A stretch of 64,000 nucleotides of DNA, from assembly GCF_014698845.1 (NCBI RefSeq), contig NZ_JACJTV010000009.1:124001-188000 (forward strand). The letters are read 5' to 3'. This DNA is from Coleofasciculus sp. FACHB-1120 (lineage in GTDB: Bacteria > Cyanobacteriota > Cyanobacteriia > Cyanobacteriales > FACHB-T130). Positions 56,289 to 64,000 of the stretch are shown one piece after another. Below the pieces are notes generated by a model. The model was given only the letters and a program-made list of their open reading frames with translations. It did not search any database and was not told the origin of the DNA. Position 1 is the first letter of the stretch. Every line of letters starts with the position of its first letter. Position numbers and translations under genes: made by a program.

Positions 56289-56645
56289 ATGCAAAGAACT
56301 CGTCTCAACAATCTCTTTGATGTTGTCAGCCAACAGCTGAGGCGATGGTTTCGCAATCCCTGGCGACGCATATCGCTGGTGGTGATGAGCCTATTAGTGG
56401 GCGTGTTTCTAGGAACCGCTATTCCCACAACAGCAGGACAAACCGCTAACTGGGATGTGATTGCCGCTGGATTTTTGATTTTCTTCACCGAAACCGTGAA
56501 TCGGTTCGTTTACGGCAGAAACCGGCGAGTTGTGCCAACAGGTGAAGGTGTTCCCAACCGCTTATTAGTGACAGAAATGTTGAATGCCCTGAAAATCGGT
56601 CTGACTTACAGCTTATTTATTGAAGCCTTTAAACTTGGTTCGTGA
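56289..56645 (+). CDS. ycf20: Ycf20 (DUF565) membrane protein
   Basis: 118 residues from the ATG at 56289 (RTRLNNLFD). Upstream in-frame codons from TTG 56250 look non-coding. Family hallmarks are VGVFLGTAIPTTAGQTANWDVIAAG, the TETVNRFVYGR segment and the closing LKIGLTYSLFIEAFKLGS. Two to three hydrophobic segments are present. Ycf20 is found in cyanobacteria and plastids; an alga mutant is altered in non-photochemical quenching, but the biochemical role is unknown. Its TGA overlaps the ATG of the glycerate-kinase gene (TGATG), so translation is coupled. Confidence 0.9.
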   Translation: MQRTRLNNLFDVVSQQLRRWFRNPWRRISLVVMSLLVGVFLGTAIPTTAGQTANWDVIAAGFLIFFTETVNRFVYGRNRRVVPTGEGVPNRLLVTEMLNALKIGLTYSLFIEAFKLGS

Positions 56646-57703
56646 TGGACTCTCTTCGCCAAATTTTTAACGATTGGATCGCTAGAAAAACGCCGACTTC
56701 AGCACAGTTGGAACATTTGGCAGCACAGGCGCTAGCCGATGACTTACGGGCGAAAGCTTTTGGCATCACACCCGCCAATGTGGAGGAAGTCATCCGCAAG
56801 CGATCGCATTTGTTCCTCTTAATCTATCCCCATCTTTCCTCAGTTCTTAGCCCGCAGTTCCTAGTCCTCAGTTTAGAAACGCTCTGGAACCTCTGGCTTC
56901 CCCTAGCCACAAAACTAGCGCAAGAGCGGCAACAGTTAGGACGCCCCCTCATCCAGGGAATTTTAGGGGGACAGGGAACTGGCAAAACGACTCTGGGAGC
57001 CGTCCTTACCTTAATTCTCAAACACCTAGGGAACTCGACACTCAGCCTGTCTCTGGATGACCTCTACAAAACCTATCGCGATCGCCTCGCCCTAAGAAAG
57101 CAAGACCCCCGCTTAATCTGGCGCGGGCCACCTGGAACCCACGATATTCAGTTGGGTTTAGACGTTTTGGACTGTCTGCGTCAGCCATCTGGGCAACCGA
57201 TCCCAGTCCCTCGCTTTGATAAATCTGTCTGGGAAGGTGCCGGTGATAGGACGCAGCCAGAAATTGTCCAAGACATCGATATCGTCTTGTTTGAAGGCTG
57301 GTTTGTCGGCGTCCGTCCCATTGACCCCGCTACCTTTGACAACGCGCCACCGCCGATTCTAACCGCCGCTGAGCGAACGTTTGCCCGTGACATGAATGCC
57401 CGATTGCAGGACTATGTACCTTTATGGGAACGGTTAGATCGGTTGATGTTGCTATATCCCGTTGATTATCGTCTGTCTGTGCAGTGGCGACGGCAGGCAG
57501 AACACGACATGATTGCCGCTGGTAAATCTGGCATGACCGATTCAGAAATTGATGAATTTGTCAAGTATTTCTGGAAATCGCTCCACCCAGAGTTATTTAT
57601 CAAACCGCTGACGAGAAATCCCCGGACGGTAGACTTGGTGGTTGAGATTAATCCTGACCACTCTCCCGGTGACGTTTATCGACCGAGCGATCGCACCGAT
57701 TAA
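56645..57703 (+). CDS. D-glycerate 3-kinase (photorespiratory, plant type)
   Basis: 352 residues from the ATG at 56645, which overlaps the ycf20 stop. It phosphorylates D-glycerate to 3-phosphoglycerate, the last step of photorespiration, in the cytoplasm. The P-loop is GILGGQGTGKTTLG; other GLYK-specific blocks are LSLDDLYKTYRDR, WRGPPGTHD, VPRFDKSVWEGAGDR, VLFEGWFVGVRP and the C-terminal EIDEFVKYFWKSLHPELF. Residues ~62-78 (HLSSVLSPQFLVLS) are encoded by a CCTCAGTTCTTAGCCC-type repeat, possibly an in-frame insertion. Confidence 0.93.
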   Translation: MDSLRQIFNDWIARKTPTSAQLEHLAAQALADDLRAKAFGITPANVEEVIRKRSHLFLLIYPHLSSVLSPQFLVLSLETLWNLWLPLATKLAQERQQLGRPLIQGILGGQGTGKTTLGAVLTLILKHLGNSTLSLSLDDLYKTYRDRLALRKQDPRLIWRGPPGTHDIQLGLDVLDCLRQPSGQPIPVPRFDKSVWEGAGDRTQPEIVQDIDIVLFEGWFVGVRPIDPATFDNAPPPILTAAERTFARDMNARLQDYVPLWERLDRLMLLYPVDYRLSVQWRRQAEHDMIAAGKSGMTDSEIDEFVKYFWKSLHPELFIKPLTRNPRTVDLVVEINPDHSPGDVYRPSDRTD

Positions 57704-57781
57704 AACCAATAGCAGCCTAACAAGTAAACTCGCGGCTACTTCTGAAAAAATGTGGAGCAAGTGCTAAAACTGGAGATTCAC

Positions 57782-58084
57782 ATGAACAATGGATTCGAGC
57801 GGATAGAAGCAGACAATGTTTTGTGTGTCAATACAAATACTCAGAGACTTTTAATTAATCACTCCACTTTCCAAGTGGGTGAATTCATCAACCAGATGCA
57901 GGCTCAGGTAGGAGTGAGAGGTGAGCAAATAAAGTGGTTTAGTGAGGGTATAAATTGCAAGGTTCTAAGACCCGGTGCTAATTGGAAACAAGGAAAGGTT
58001 AGAGTAACTCTAGAATTTTGGCCTGATGAGCCGGAATCACCGCTAGAGGATATTCGTCAGCAACTCAAAGAAGATGATAGCTAA
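57782..58084 (+). CDS. KGK-domain protein
   Basis: 100 residues from the ATG at 57782, which has GGAG six bases upstream; a GTG at 57752 would add ten residues with a poorer site. The C-terminal signature GANWKQGKVRVTLEFWPDEPESPLEDIRQQL is that of the cyanobacterial KGK family (PF08872), whose function is unknown. No membrane segment. The stop TAA overlaps the tilS ATG by one base (TAATG), so the two are translationally coupled. Confidence 0.8.
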   Translation: MNNGFERIEADNVLCVNTNTQRLLINHSTFQVGEFINQMQAQVGVRGEQIKWFSEGINCKVLRPGANWKQGKVRVTLEFWPDEPESPLEDIRQQLKEDDS

Positions 58085-59160
58085 TGGCTAATCTTTCCCC
58101 TTGGACGCCTCTCCATGCCCAATTGCATCGAATTTTACGCGATCGCCATCTCTTACCGCGAAACCAGCCGCTATTAGTTGCCGTCTCCGGAGGACAAGAT
58201 TCCCTCTGTTTAATCAAATTACTGCTGGATTTGCAGCCAAAGTGGGGATGGCATCTGGGAATTGCTCACTGCGATCATCGCTGGCGTTCGGATTCCCAAG
58301 CAAATGCTAACCATGTGGAACAGTTGGCGAGAACCTGGAAAGTCCCCTTTTACCTAGAAACCGCCCCAGAAATGCCATCTATCACCTCTGAGGCAGCGGC
58401 GCGACAGTGGCGTTATCAAGCCTTGAGTGCGATCGCCCAAAACAATAACTTCCCCTACATTGTCACAGGCCACACCGCGAGCGATCGCGCCGAAACCCTC
58501 CTCTATAACCTGATGCGGGGCAGTGGTGCCGATGGATTACAAGCCCTAACTTGGCAGCGTCCACTGACTTCAACACTGCATCCAACACTGCAACTGGTGC
58601 GCCCTCTTCTAGAAGTCACCAGGGCACAAACCGCTCAATTTTGCCAAGAATTTCAGATTCCCGTTTGGGAAGATTCCACCAATCAAGACTTCAAGTATGC
58701 CCGTAACCGCATCCGCCAAGAGTTACTACCGTACTTACAAACTCACTTTAACCCCCAAGTTGAGCAAGCACTGGCAAAGACGGCAGAACTTTTACGGGCA
58801 GATGTGCAATATCTCGAAGAAGCCGCCCAGAAGCTGCTGCAACAAGCCTTAGAAAACGAAGACTCGCCCTCGCCACTCAGCCCTCAGCATGGGCAGGGAG
58901 ACGCCGCCTCTAAAGCACTCAGCATTGACCAGAGACTTGACAAAAGACTGAATCGCCTCGTATTGCGTCAAGCCCCTCTAGCCCTGCAACGTCGCGTCAT
59001 GCGGCACTTCCTCGCCTCAGTTCTACCCATCGCCCCCAGCTTCGAGCAAATCGAAAAATTGACTGCCTTAATTACAGCCCCCAACCGCTCTCAAACCGAT
59101 CCGTTTCCTGGGGGCGCGATCGCACAAGTAGACGGCGCTTGGATTTCAATTAAAAATTAA
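58084..59160 (+). CDS. tilS: tRNA(Ile)-lysidine synthetase
   Basis: 358 residues. It converts C34 of tRNA-Ile(CAU) to lysidine using ATP and lysine so that AUA is read as Ile; essential. The PP-loop is LLVAVSGGQDSLCLIKLL, followed by GIAHCDHRWR, VTGHTASDRAETLLYNLMRGSG and the WEDSTNQDFKYARNRIRQELLP block. The C-terminal part is of the short cyanobacterial type. Around residues 258-285 a Ser/Pro/Gln-rich loop (CTCGCCCTCGCCACTCAGCCCTC DNA) looks like an in-frame repeat insertion. It converges on hmpF. Confidence 0.94.
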   Translation: MANLSPWTPLHAQLHRILRDRHLLPRNQPLLVAVSGGQDSLCLIKLLLDLQPKWGWHLGIAHCDHRWRSDSQANANHVEQLARTWKVPFYLETAPEMPSITSEAAARQWRYQALSAIAQNNNFPYIVTGHTASDRAETLLYNLMRGSGADGLQALTWQRPLTSTLHPTLQLVRPLLEVTRAQTAQFCQEFQIPVWEDSTNQDFKYARNRIRQELLPYLQTHFNPQVEQALAKTAELLRADVQYLEEAAQKLLQQALENEDSPSPLSPQHGQGDAASKALSIDQRLDKRLNRLVLRQAPLALQRRVMRHFLASVLPIAPSFEQIEKLTALITAPNRSQTDPFPGGAIAQVDGAWISIKN

Positions 59161-59233
59161 AAATGCAAAATTAAAAATTAAGACTCACTCATTTTTAATT
59201 TTTGATTTTTAATTTTCAATTCTCATGCCGCAT
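59159..59233. terminator. AT-rich palindrome, bidirectional terminator
   Basis: Repeats of AAAATTAAAAATTAA are followed, after GACTCACTCA, by TTTTTAATTTTTGATTTTTAATTTT, giving an imperfect long hairpin with T-runs on both strands. It sits between convergent tilS and hmpF, so it can end both transcripts. The same text is a common dispersed repeat in cyanobacteria. Confidence 0.7.
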
Positions 59234-59237
59234 TCAA

Positions 59238-60983
59238 CTAACCAGTGGTCAAACTGAGGACAACTTGCCGCATCTCAGTAATCGATTGCAGCTGATAGTC
59301 ACCCGTTTCCTGAACCTGAGCCAACGTCCCCACGATTGCCTCTAACCTCTGCCGCATCTCATTCAGGCGATCCTGCATTGGCTGTAGCGTTTCCTGATAG
59401 GTATTAACCTTGCCCACGAGTTCCGCTGCCGCCGCCCTCATTTCCTGCAATTTCTGCTCTAGCTGTTTGATCTGATTGCGCTCTTGCTCCTGTTCGCCAG
59501 CTTGATGGTCAATCATGCCTTGAGCTTGCTGAATGCTCATCCGTATCTGCTCAATCTGGCTTTCCAGCTTTTGCACTTCCTCTGCCTGTTGCTGTCGTTG
59601 TCCCTCCAACTGAGTCAGAACTGGACCCAAGTCAATCTTTTGATTGTCCTGCGCTTCATTGTCCGGAATTCCTTGGCGTCGCCGCAGTACCCGCGAGTGT
59701 TGATTTAAAACTTCTTCTCGCTCCCGCAGAGAGATGCGTTGACCCACCAGCGTTTCATCTAGCATTTGGTAGCAATCCTGCTCCTCTGCCAGCTCATTTT
59801 CCAAACTAAGGCGGTCGTACTCGCTAGCTTGCTCGATCTTCGCCTGCAATTCCTCAACCATCTGGCGCTGCAAGGTCAACTCTTCTTCCTGATCGTTGAC
59901 AAAGCGGACCACTTTTTCTAAATCTTGCTGAAGATTTTGCACGGTTTCTTGCAACTCGCCGAGCGGCATTTTCTCCAGCGCTTCCAGATCGACCTTTTGG
60001 CTAATCTTGACACTCGTTGAAGTCGTTGCCAGACGGTGAAGTTGCTCGTACAACTCCTCCTGGTTTCGCAACTGGAGACTCTGCATCTGAGCGTAATCCT
60101 GCTTAATCTCTAGGGAATTCTGAAGCACCATCCGCTCTAAACGCACCTTTTCCAGAGCTTCTTGGGCTTGCTTTAATTCCTCAGTGCGCCTTTGCAGTTC
60201 CTGAGTTTGCTGGTCTACTTCCGCTTGCTTGTGTTGGGCAGTAGTGCGCTGTTGCTCCAGATTTTGCCAGTGCTGATCGAGGGTTTCCTGCTGGGCGTTG
60301 ACAATTTCAAAAGCCAGATTCAGTTGTTCTCGCACGGCTTCAGTGGGAGCGATCGCCGAAGCTAAACGATCCAGCAATTCCCGAATCTTTTGACCTTGCT
60401 CCTCATCTAATACCGTTCCCTGCTGGAACTCCGCCTGTCGCTCCTCCAAGCGTCGCTGCTCGCCCCGCAAGTGTTCCCACGCGCCCTCCATCTCTATGCG
60501 GTTGCGATCGCACTCTTCCCGCAGCCGCTCAATTTCCTCCCGCGAACTGTCAATTTCTTGACGTTGCGCCTCCAACCGTTCCGATTCCTCCTCCAACTGT
60601 TGCAGTTGTTCCACCCGCGCTTCCATTTCCATCTCGCGCCGGTTCAACTCCTGACTCTGATAAGTCAGCGACTGCTTCCACTGTTCAATTTCTTCTTCCT
60701 GAGTTTTCGACTTCTCCAGTTGGCGAGAGAAATTTTGCAAAATATTCACCAACTGACGCCCCGCCTCGGTCGGCGGACGCTGCACTTGCCGATTTCCGCT
60801 TAGCTCAACCAGCACCAAGACGCCACCATTAAAGTTATTAGCTTCTTCTGGAGCGGAAATCACTTCCTCAGACACAGCACGCCAACTCTGGTCATTCTGC
60901 TGACAAGCCAGCAGTTTGAGTTCAGCCTTGCCACCACCAAAAACACCGCCACTCTTTTTTTGTACTTCTGCTAGATACAGCAC
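59238..60983 (-). CDS. hmpF: Pilus motility/taxis coiled-coil protein HmpF
   Basis: 581 residues if translation begins at the GTG at 60983 (VLYLAEVQKKSGG), which places the start at the conserved N-terminus of HmpF proteins and has AGAGG about nine bases upstream. The longer frame from the ATG at 61073 would add 30 residues with no family likeness. The first ~100 residues form a globular head (ELKLLACQQNDQSW, NGGVLVLVELSGNRQVQRP); the rest is an extended Gln/Glu-rich coiled coil. In Nostoc punctiforme HmpF is needed for pilus-driven motility and phototaxis and sits at the leading poles. Divergent from the PATAN-receiver/CheY/CheW genes, as expected for an hmp-type locus. Confidence 0.88.
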   Translation of the reverse strand: MLYLAEVQKKSGGVFGGGKAELKLLACQQNDQSWRAVSEEVISAPEEANNFNGGVLVLVELSGNRQVQRPPTEAGRQLVNILQNFSRQLEKSKTQEEEIEQWKQSLTYQSQELNRREMEMEARVEQLQQLEEESERLEAQRQEIDSSREEIERLREECDRNRIEMEGAWEHLRGEQRRLEERQAEFQQGTVLDEEQGQKIRELLDRLASAIAPTEAVREQLNLAFEIVNAQQETLDQHWQNLEQQRTTAQHKQAEVDQQTQELQRRTEELKQAQEALEKVRLERMVLQNSLEIKQDYAQMQSLQLRNQEELYEQLHRLATTSTSVKISQKVDLEALEKMPLGELQETVQNLQQDLEKVVRFVNDQEEELTLQRQMVEELQAKIEQASEYDRLSLENELAEEQDCYQMLDETLVGQRISLREREEVLNQHSRVLRRRQGIPDNEAQDNQKIDLGPVLTQLEGQRQQQAEEVQKLESQIEQIRMSIQQAQGMIDHQAGEQEQERNQIKQLEQKLQEMRAAAAELVGKVNTYQETLQPMQDRLNEMRQRLEAIVGTLAQVQETGDYQLQSITEMRQVVLSLTTG

Positions 60984-61073
60984 GCTGATGGTCCTCTTGA
61001 TGTATCTTGTGCCCGCTTGTTGACCGATCTCTGGTCCCACCAGAGCCATGCCGCCATTGTCGCCCAGGCTCAT

Positions 61074-61571
61074 ACCAGAACGATCCTAACCTGTTCCGAC
61101 CTTGTTGTGGGAGTGCCCACCCACAAGGCACTTGCTCCCGTGTAATTCACACCCCGATCTAAAACGCGATCGCCCTTTGGTCAGTTTCCCCCTGAAGACT
61201 CCGTAATTTAGCCCGTGTTGGCAGCCACGTCAAGTCTTAACTTAAACTAAATATGTTTCAATTTCTTTCTTATTTAATATTTAACTTAAATCCCAGGCAA
61301 CTCTTTCTCAAACAATTCACTCCAAGTTCCATTTCTAGTTAAACTCACCCCAGCGCAACCGGACACATCACTGGCAGGGGTTTGACTCCCACCAGCCAAG
61401 ATTGCGCCTTCGCCAGAATCTCTTTCCCTGGTACTGTATTATCTGGCTCCATCCTTTACTCAAAGAAAAACGACCAAATTGTAAATATTTTTATAGCAGG
61501 CACCACGTAAAACTTGACAAATGCAACATTAACTCAGATTTAAACGGTTATTAGGAGCGCATTTTCATTAC
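61074..61571. promoter_or_regulatory. Divergent hmpF / taxis-operon control region
   Basis: About 500 bp between hmpF and the PATAN-receiver gene. A hairpin TTGTGGG (61105-61111) / CCCACAA (61120-61126) lies in the hmpF leader. AT-rich text near 61240-61280 and 61470-61530 may hold promoters. I see no convincing sigma-factor box. Confidence 0.4.
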
Positions 61572-62876
61572 ATGCAGGGAACGTTAAATGAAATTGATAT
61601 ACGCAGCATCCTGCAACTGATCGAATTGGGTCAGCGAACAGGTGAATTATTCGTGGAGGCATACAGCTCACCCGTTCAAGGAACGGGTGAGAATGTAGGG
61701 GCGCGACGTACCAGCATCCCCTACCGAGAAGCAAAACTCAAAGAACCCGGGCCGTTCTGGTTTGTCTTCTTCCTCAACGGACAAATCGCCTATGCTAGCG
61801 ATGGCACCGGCAGTTTGTTGCGCCTGCGCGACTACCTACGCCGTTATCGAGCCGACACCACCCTCAACACCCTGGAAGTCCCATTAACCGATCCCATTAA
61901 TGCTCCCGAATACGGCTACCTGTGGGCACTGCTAGAAAATCATATCTTGACCCCCGCTCAAGGGCGCAGCATCATCCGCAGTATGGTGCATGAAACCTTA
62001 TTCGACCTCCTCAGCCTTCACCAAGGCTCCTTCATCTTCGACATTGGCCCAGCGCTAGCACCACAACTCACTACCCTAGAAATTGCCCCCCTCGTCGCCA
62101 AAATCATGAAGCAGGTGCAGGAGTGGAAACAATTTCATCCCCTCATTCAATCTCCTAATCACTGTCCAGTAATTGCCGATGCCGTTTCTTTACGCGCTGC
62201 CTTGCCAGAAAATGCTTTTAAAACCCTAGACCGCCAACTAGATGGAAAAACCTCCCTGCGGCAGCTAGCCCGATATCTAAATCGTGATGTTTTAACCGTG
62301 GCACGAGCAATTTATCCCTATGTACAACACGGCTGGGTGCAACTCCAAACGCTTGCCAGTGACGAAACAGCCGCTAGTCGCCGCGTTGGCATCAGCATGG
62401 AATCCAGTTCCACCCAAGCCACAAAAATTCCTCGCGTTGTTTGTATTGATGATGACGTTGCCATCGGTAAAACCGTTGAATATATCCTAAAGCCACAAGG
62501 TTATGAGGCAACCGCGATTAGCAATCCGCTTAAAGCACTCAGTCTCGTCTTCCAACTCAAACCCGACTTGATTCTTTGTGATATTGCAATGCCCGACCTC
62601 GAAGGCTATGAGCTTTGTGCCATGCTCCGGAAATCAACCGCTTTTCGGCAAACCCCCATCATCATGCTGACCGGCAAAGATGGATTTATCGACCGGGTCA
62701 GAGCCAGGATGGTAGGCGCAACCGACTATCTAACCAAGCCTTTTGGCGAAAGTGAGTTATTAATGCTACTAGAGAGATATATTGGCCCTGGTGAAAAGGA
62801 AGCAGCAACATCCGAACCTTTAGACGCTACAGAATTAAATCGAGAGATAGAAGAAACCGATGTACGAGTCGGGTAA
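61572..62876 (+). CDS. PATAN-receiver response regulator (PatA/PixG/HmpA type)
   Basis: 434 residues. The N-terminal PATAN domain (MQGTLNEIDIRSILQLIELGQRTGELFVEAY; FWFVFFLNGQIAYASDG) continues into a helical region (~100-270), and the C-terminal receiver (~293-412) has the acidic pocket VCIDDDVAIG, acceptor Asp near 337 (ILCDIAMPDLEG), Thr and Lys (MLTGKD, YLTKPFGES). Such proteins head the gene sets that steer type IV pili during phototaxis or hormogonium motility, where the CheA-like kinase phosphorylates them; the output contacts the PilB/PilT apparatus. Between the two PATAN halves ~25 residues are encoded by an inserted palindromic repeat (61667-61691 and GTAGGGGCG text after it). CheY and CheW genes follow. 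Confidence 0.9.
   Translation: MQGTLNEIDIRSILQLIELGQRTGELFVEAYSSPVQGTGENVGARRTSIPYREAKLKEPGPFWFVFFLNGQIAYASDGTGSLLRLRDYLRRYRADTTLNTLEVPLTDPINAPEYGYLWALLENHILTPAQGRSIIRSMVHETLFDLLSLHQGSFIFDIGPALAPQLTTLEIAPLVAKIMKQVQEWKQFHPLIQSPNHCPVIADAVSLRAALPENAFKTLDRQLDGKTSLRQLARYLNRDVLTVARAIYPYVQHGWVQLQTLASDETAASRRVGISMESSSTQATKIPRVVCIDDDVAIGKTVEYILKPQGYEATAISNPLKALSLVFQLKPDLILCDIAMPDLEGYELCAMLRKSTAFRQTPIIMLTGKDGFIDRVRARMVGATDYLTKPFGESELLMLLERYIGPGEKEAATSEPLDATELNREIEETDVRVG
61667..61691. repeat. Perfect 11-bp palindrome inside the PATAN coding region
   Basis: CTCACCCGTTC (61667-61677) pairs with GAACGGGTGAG (61681-61691) around AAG. It and the following TGTAGGGGCGCGAC read as a dispersed intergenic repeat placed in frame; the encoded SSPVQGTGENVGARR is absent from the usual PATAN sequence. 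Confidence 0.75.
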
Positions 62877-63160
62877 AATTGCCCCACCAATGAGGGGGGG
62901 CTTCATTCAATGATGAAATTAGGAATAGACTATGGACTAGGGACTATTAACGACGGACGACCGACTACAGACACGAAACAAGTCGTGGAGGCAATCTTTA
63001 CCAGCGACTCTCCGAAACAGGGGAGATATCTCGTAAACAGCCCCCGTACAACGAGTCTAAAGTTAGATGGGATACTTAAGTCATGACATGGTTGAGGGGT
63101 GAACCAATCGTGGCTTACGAGCGTTCATGTTTGAACCGGCAGACAGGTAGGTAGGGAGTT
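62877..63160. other. Gap between PATAN-receiver and CheY genes
   Basis: 284 bp with GCCCC (62881-62885)/GGGGC (62897-62901) hairpin just after the PATAN-gene stop, which could attenuate read-through into cheY/cheW. No gene recognised. Confidence 0.4.
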
Positions 63161-63526
63161 ATGAGTGTAGTTCTGGTTGTAGAAGACAGTCCCGCGCAAC
63201 GGGCAATGATCTCAGACCTCCTCAAGGGAAGTGGGTTAACCGTAACCATTGCCACTGATGGCGTCGAAGCCTTGGAACAAATTCTCAAGTCTTGCCCCGA
63301 CTTAGTGGTGTTGGATATCGTCATGCCCCGAATGAACGGTTATGAGGTATGTCGTCGGCTCAAAGCCGACCCGAAAACCCAAAATGTGCCTGTGGTAATG
63401 TGTTCATCGAAAGGAGAAGAATTTGACCGCTATTGGGGGATGAAACAAGGTGCAGACGCTTACATAGCCAAACCCTTTCAGCCAACCGAGCTAATTGGGA
63501 CGGTCAAACAGCTGCTACGAGGCTAA
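63161..63526 (+). CDS. CheY-like response regulator (PixH/PilH/HmpB type)
   Basis: 121 residues, a stand-alone receiver. Acidic pair Glu8-Asp9 (LVVEDSPAQRAM), acceptor Asp52 (VVLDIVMPRMNGYEV), Ser/Thr switch in CSSKGEEFDRYWGMKQGADAYIAKPF with the conserved Lys. The QGADAYIAKPF block is typical of the small receivers in cyanobacterial pilus-taxis operons, where they compete with the PATAN regulator for phosphate from the CheA-type kinase. It lies 284 bp after the PATAN gene and 111 bp before CheW. ATG at 63161. Confidence 0.92.
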   Translation: MSVVLVVEDSPAQRAMISDLLKGSGLTVTIATDGVEALEQILKSCPDLVVLDIVMPRMNGYEVCRRLKADPKTQNVPVVMCSSKGEEFDRYWGMKQGADAYIAKPFQPTELIGTVKQLLRG

Positions 63527-63637
63527 AAAGCCATTAGCCATTAGCCCAAAACTACTGACCTCCAAAGTTCTAGTAGCTTTTAGGTTCCGAAAAGTAACGA
63601 AAGCTAACAGCTAACAGTTAACAGCTAAGGAGATAGA

Positions 63638-64000
63638 ATGGTCGGCAATCCGGACTTTTTAACAGGCAGCAGTCAAGATCACTCACCCGGATTTCAGGAA
63701 CTGGAGAGTCCTGAAGGTGAATTACACCTGCGTTTTTACGTTCCATCCGGTAACGAATTTGCTCTGGGAGCCAGTGGAATCCGTGAAGTGGTTTCTCCAT
63801 CACCAGACAGGATTACTCCAATTCCCAACGCTTCTCCCCTACTTTTGGGAACGTTGAACTGGCGTGGGCAAGTGATTTGGGTAGCAGACCTTGGGCAGTT
63901 TTTAGGGGATTCAGCTGCCCTGAATACAGACAAACCTGAGATTCCAGTGATTGCTGTTGAAGACCAGGACACCATGTTAGGCTTAGCCGTTGACCGCATT
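63638..64000 (+). CDS. CheW-like adaptor (PixI/HmpC type), partial
   Basis: 121 codons to the window edge. ATG at 63638 has AAGGAG five bases upstream. The CheW fold is recognisable: LRFYVPSGNEFALGASGIREVVSPSPDRITPIPNASPLLLGTLNWRGQVIWVADLGQFLG, then IPVIAVEDQDTMLGLAVDRI. The family links a methyl-accepting receptor to a CheA-type kinase. The third gene of the taxis operon; receptor and kinase genes are expected beyond the window. Confidence 0.92.
   Translation, partial: MVGNPDFLTGSSQDHSPGFQELESPEGELHLRFYVPSGNEFALGASGIREVVSPSPDRITPIPNASPLLLGTLNWRGQVIWVADLGQFLGDSAALNTDKPEIPVIAVEDQDTMLGLAVDRI

Overview
The window comes from a cyanobacterium, most likely a filamentous, motile one. The evidence is a complete kaiABC circadian clock locus, Ycf20, a KGK-family protein, plant-type glycerate kinase, HmpF and a PATAN/CheY/CheW pilus-taxis cluster, very large Ser/Thr-plus-His kinases of the HstK type, and many HIP1 octamers (GCGATCGC) in genes and gaps. 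No genus is assigned; a Microcoleus/Coleofasciculus/Oscillatoria-like organism would fit, but this is inference.

Layout. 1-9.5 kb (minus strand): a signalling cluster that reads a 2249-residue hybrid kinase with about 14 HAMP-like units, then CheR, a receiver-less CheB, and a receiver-PAS protein running off the left edge. 10-17.5 kb: an HD phosphohydrolase, an HTH-TIR-AAA protein, a DUF4058 stub, and an AAA protein with four GAF domains and no output domain. 17.5-23 kb: a sulfur-related stretch (cysE and cysA divergent, a half-size TauE/SafE permease with a DUF202 protein, a Crp-family regulator, an isochorismatase-fold hydrolase). An intact 779-bp IS1-like element with 8-bp target duplications splits the likely regulator-permease-DUF202 operon. 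23-27 kb: a TnpB-only IS200/IS605-type element abutting two tandem coiled-coil paralogues. 27-34 kb: a CBS-domain hybrid kinase with degenerate receivers, divergent from kaiA-kaiB-kaiC. 34-43 kb: a methyltransferase, tRNA-Arg(CCG), and a 2351-residue HstK-type kinase. 43-50 kb: a cyclopropane-fatty-acid synthase-family methyltransferase, a Delta9-type desaturase, a LytM/M23 murein hydrolase, a family-39-like glycosyltransferase and an anchored protein of unknown function. 50-56 kb: a second HstK-type kinase (1808 residues). 56-59 kb: a tightly packed plus-strand run ycf20-glycerate kinase, then KGK-tilS, with overlapping stop/start codons in each pair. 59-64 kb: hmpF divergent from a PATAN-receiver regulator, a CheY and a CheW that runs off the right edge; this looks like the start of a type IV pilus phototaxis/hormogonium-motility operon.

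The window is dominated by signal transduction: about half of the bases encode four hybrid or dual-specificity kinases. A second theme is repeats. There is a 276-bp tandem array inside the HAMP gene, a ~1.16-kb duplication in the AAA-GAF gene, inverted-repeat elements in gaps, and intergenic-type small repeats that appear in frame in linkers of several proteins. The points most worth following up are the CBS/pseudo-receiver kinase next to kaiABC, the IS-split regulator-permease operon with a recurrent short motif in the sulfur region, the TIR-AAA protein, the tandem coiled-coil pair with a LexA-like palindrome upstream, and the in-frame palindromic repeat in the PATAN domain.
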